From Acidobacteria bacterium RIFCSPHIGHO2_01_FULL_67_28 (GTDB lineage: Bacteria; Acidobacteriota; Terriglobia; Acidiferrales; 2-02-FULL-67-57): a DNA stretch of 6,034 nt. The DNA lies in contig MEKM01000087.1 of assembly GCA_001766965.1 (NCBI GenBank), positions 1 to 6,034 on the forward strand, read 5' to 3'. Below the pieces are notes generated by a model. It searched no databases, was not told where the DNA came from, and worked only from the letters and a program-made list of their open reading frames with translations. Positions 1-6,034 of this stretch are shown one piece after another. Made by a program: the position numbers and the translations under genes. Every line of letters starts with the position of its first letter. The first letter of the stretch is position 1.

Positions 1-3174
<3,174 letters not shown>

Positions 3175-3206
3175 GGTGAACCTCCTCTTTCCGAATCCGA
3201 AACTCG
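3175..3206 (-). promoter_or_regulatory. rpoB-rpoC intergenic spacer with rpoC ribosome binding site
   Basis: This 32-base spacer lies between the rpoB TAA and the rpoC TTG. On the coding strand it holds GAGGAGG, whose AGGAGG core is at 3181-3186, followed by the six-base spacer TTCACC. That is a near-perfect match to the anti-Shine-Dalgarno sequence at good spacing, and it decides the TTG start of rpoC. The strong site probably offsets the weak start codon; this is inference. A short tandem hexamer (TTCGGA twice, 3190-3201) lies just upstream and is probably chance. No terminator-like hairpin with a T-run and no convincing promoter are visible, so the two genes are expected to be co-transcribed. 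Confidence 0.88.

Positions 3207-6034
<2,828 letters not shown>

Noticed and set aside
3188..3203. Small inverted repeat and tandem TTCGGA hexamer in the spacer, considered as a terminator or attenuator
   Set aside because: The possible stem is only about four base pairs with no following T-run, and it abuts the rpoC ribosome site. It is too weak to call.

Overview
The window is an internal piece of the bacterial rpoB-rpoC operon, read entirely from the minus strand. It holds the last two thirds of rpoB (RNA polymerase beta subunit, 3207-6034, running off the right edge) and the first three quarters of rpoC (beta-prime subunit, 1-3174, running off the left edge). A 32-base spacer carrying a strong Shine-Dalgarno sequence separates them. 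Both frames are open throughout, with no frameshift, internal stop or inserted element. Essentially every base is accounted for, and no mobile element, RNA gene, CRISPR array or accessory gene is visible.

Transcription runs right to left. The missing 5' part of rpoB (about 477 residues by E. coli numbering) lies beyond 6034, and the missing 3' part of rpoC (about 340 residues) lies before position 1. The two products assemble with alpha2, omega and sigma into RNA polymerase. In this window beta supplies the rifampicin pocket, the second-metal and NTP-binding residues and the flap tip. Beta-prime supplies both zinc sites, the clamp helices, the catalytic Asp triad, the bridge helix and the trigger loop. 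All core catalytic residues examined are intact.

The DNA is GC-rich, with codons strongly biased to G or C in the third position. The beta subunit carries an SI2-type insertion, and beta-prime carries an SI3-type domain after the trigger loop. This places the organism on the Gram-negative-type side of bacteria rather than with Firmicutes, Actinobacteria or Thermus. A roughly 40-residue insertion in beta absent from E. coli, the divergent SI2 and the beta-prime N-terminus look most like Acidobacteriota to me. That assignment comes from recollection of family sequences, not from a search, and is only moderately sure.

I found no undescribed system. The points worth a second look are lineage-level features of the polymerase: the beta insertion, the enlarged SI2, loss of E. 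coli-type ppGpp site 1 residues with site 2 residues kept, and a TTG start for rpoC. The long plus-strand open frames are explained by codon bias.
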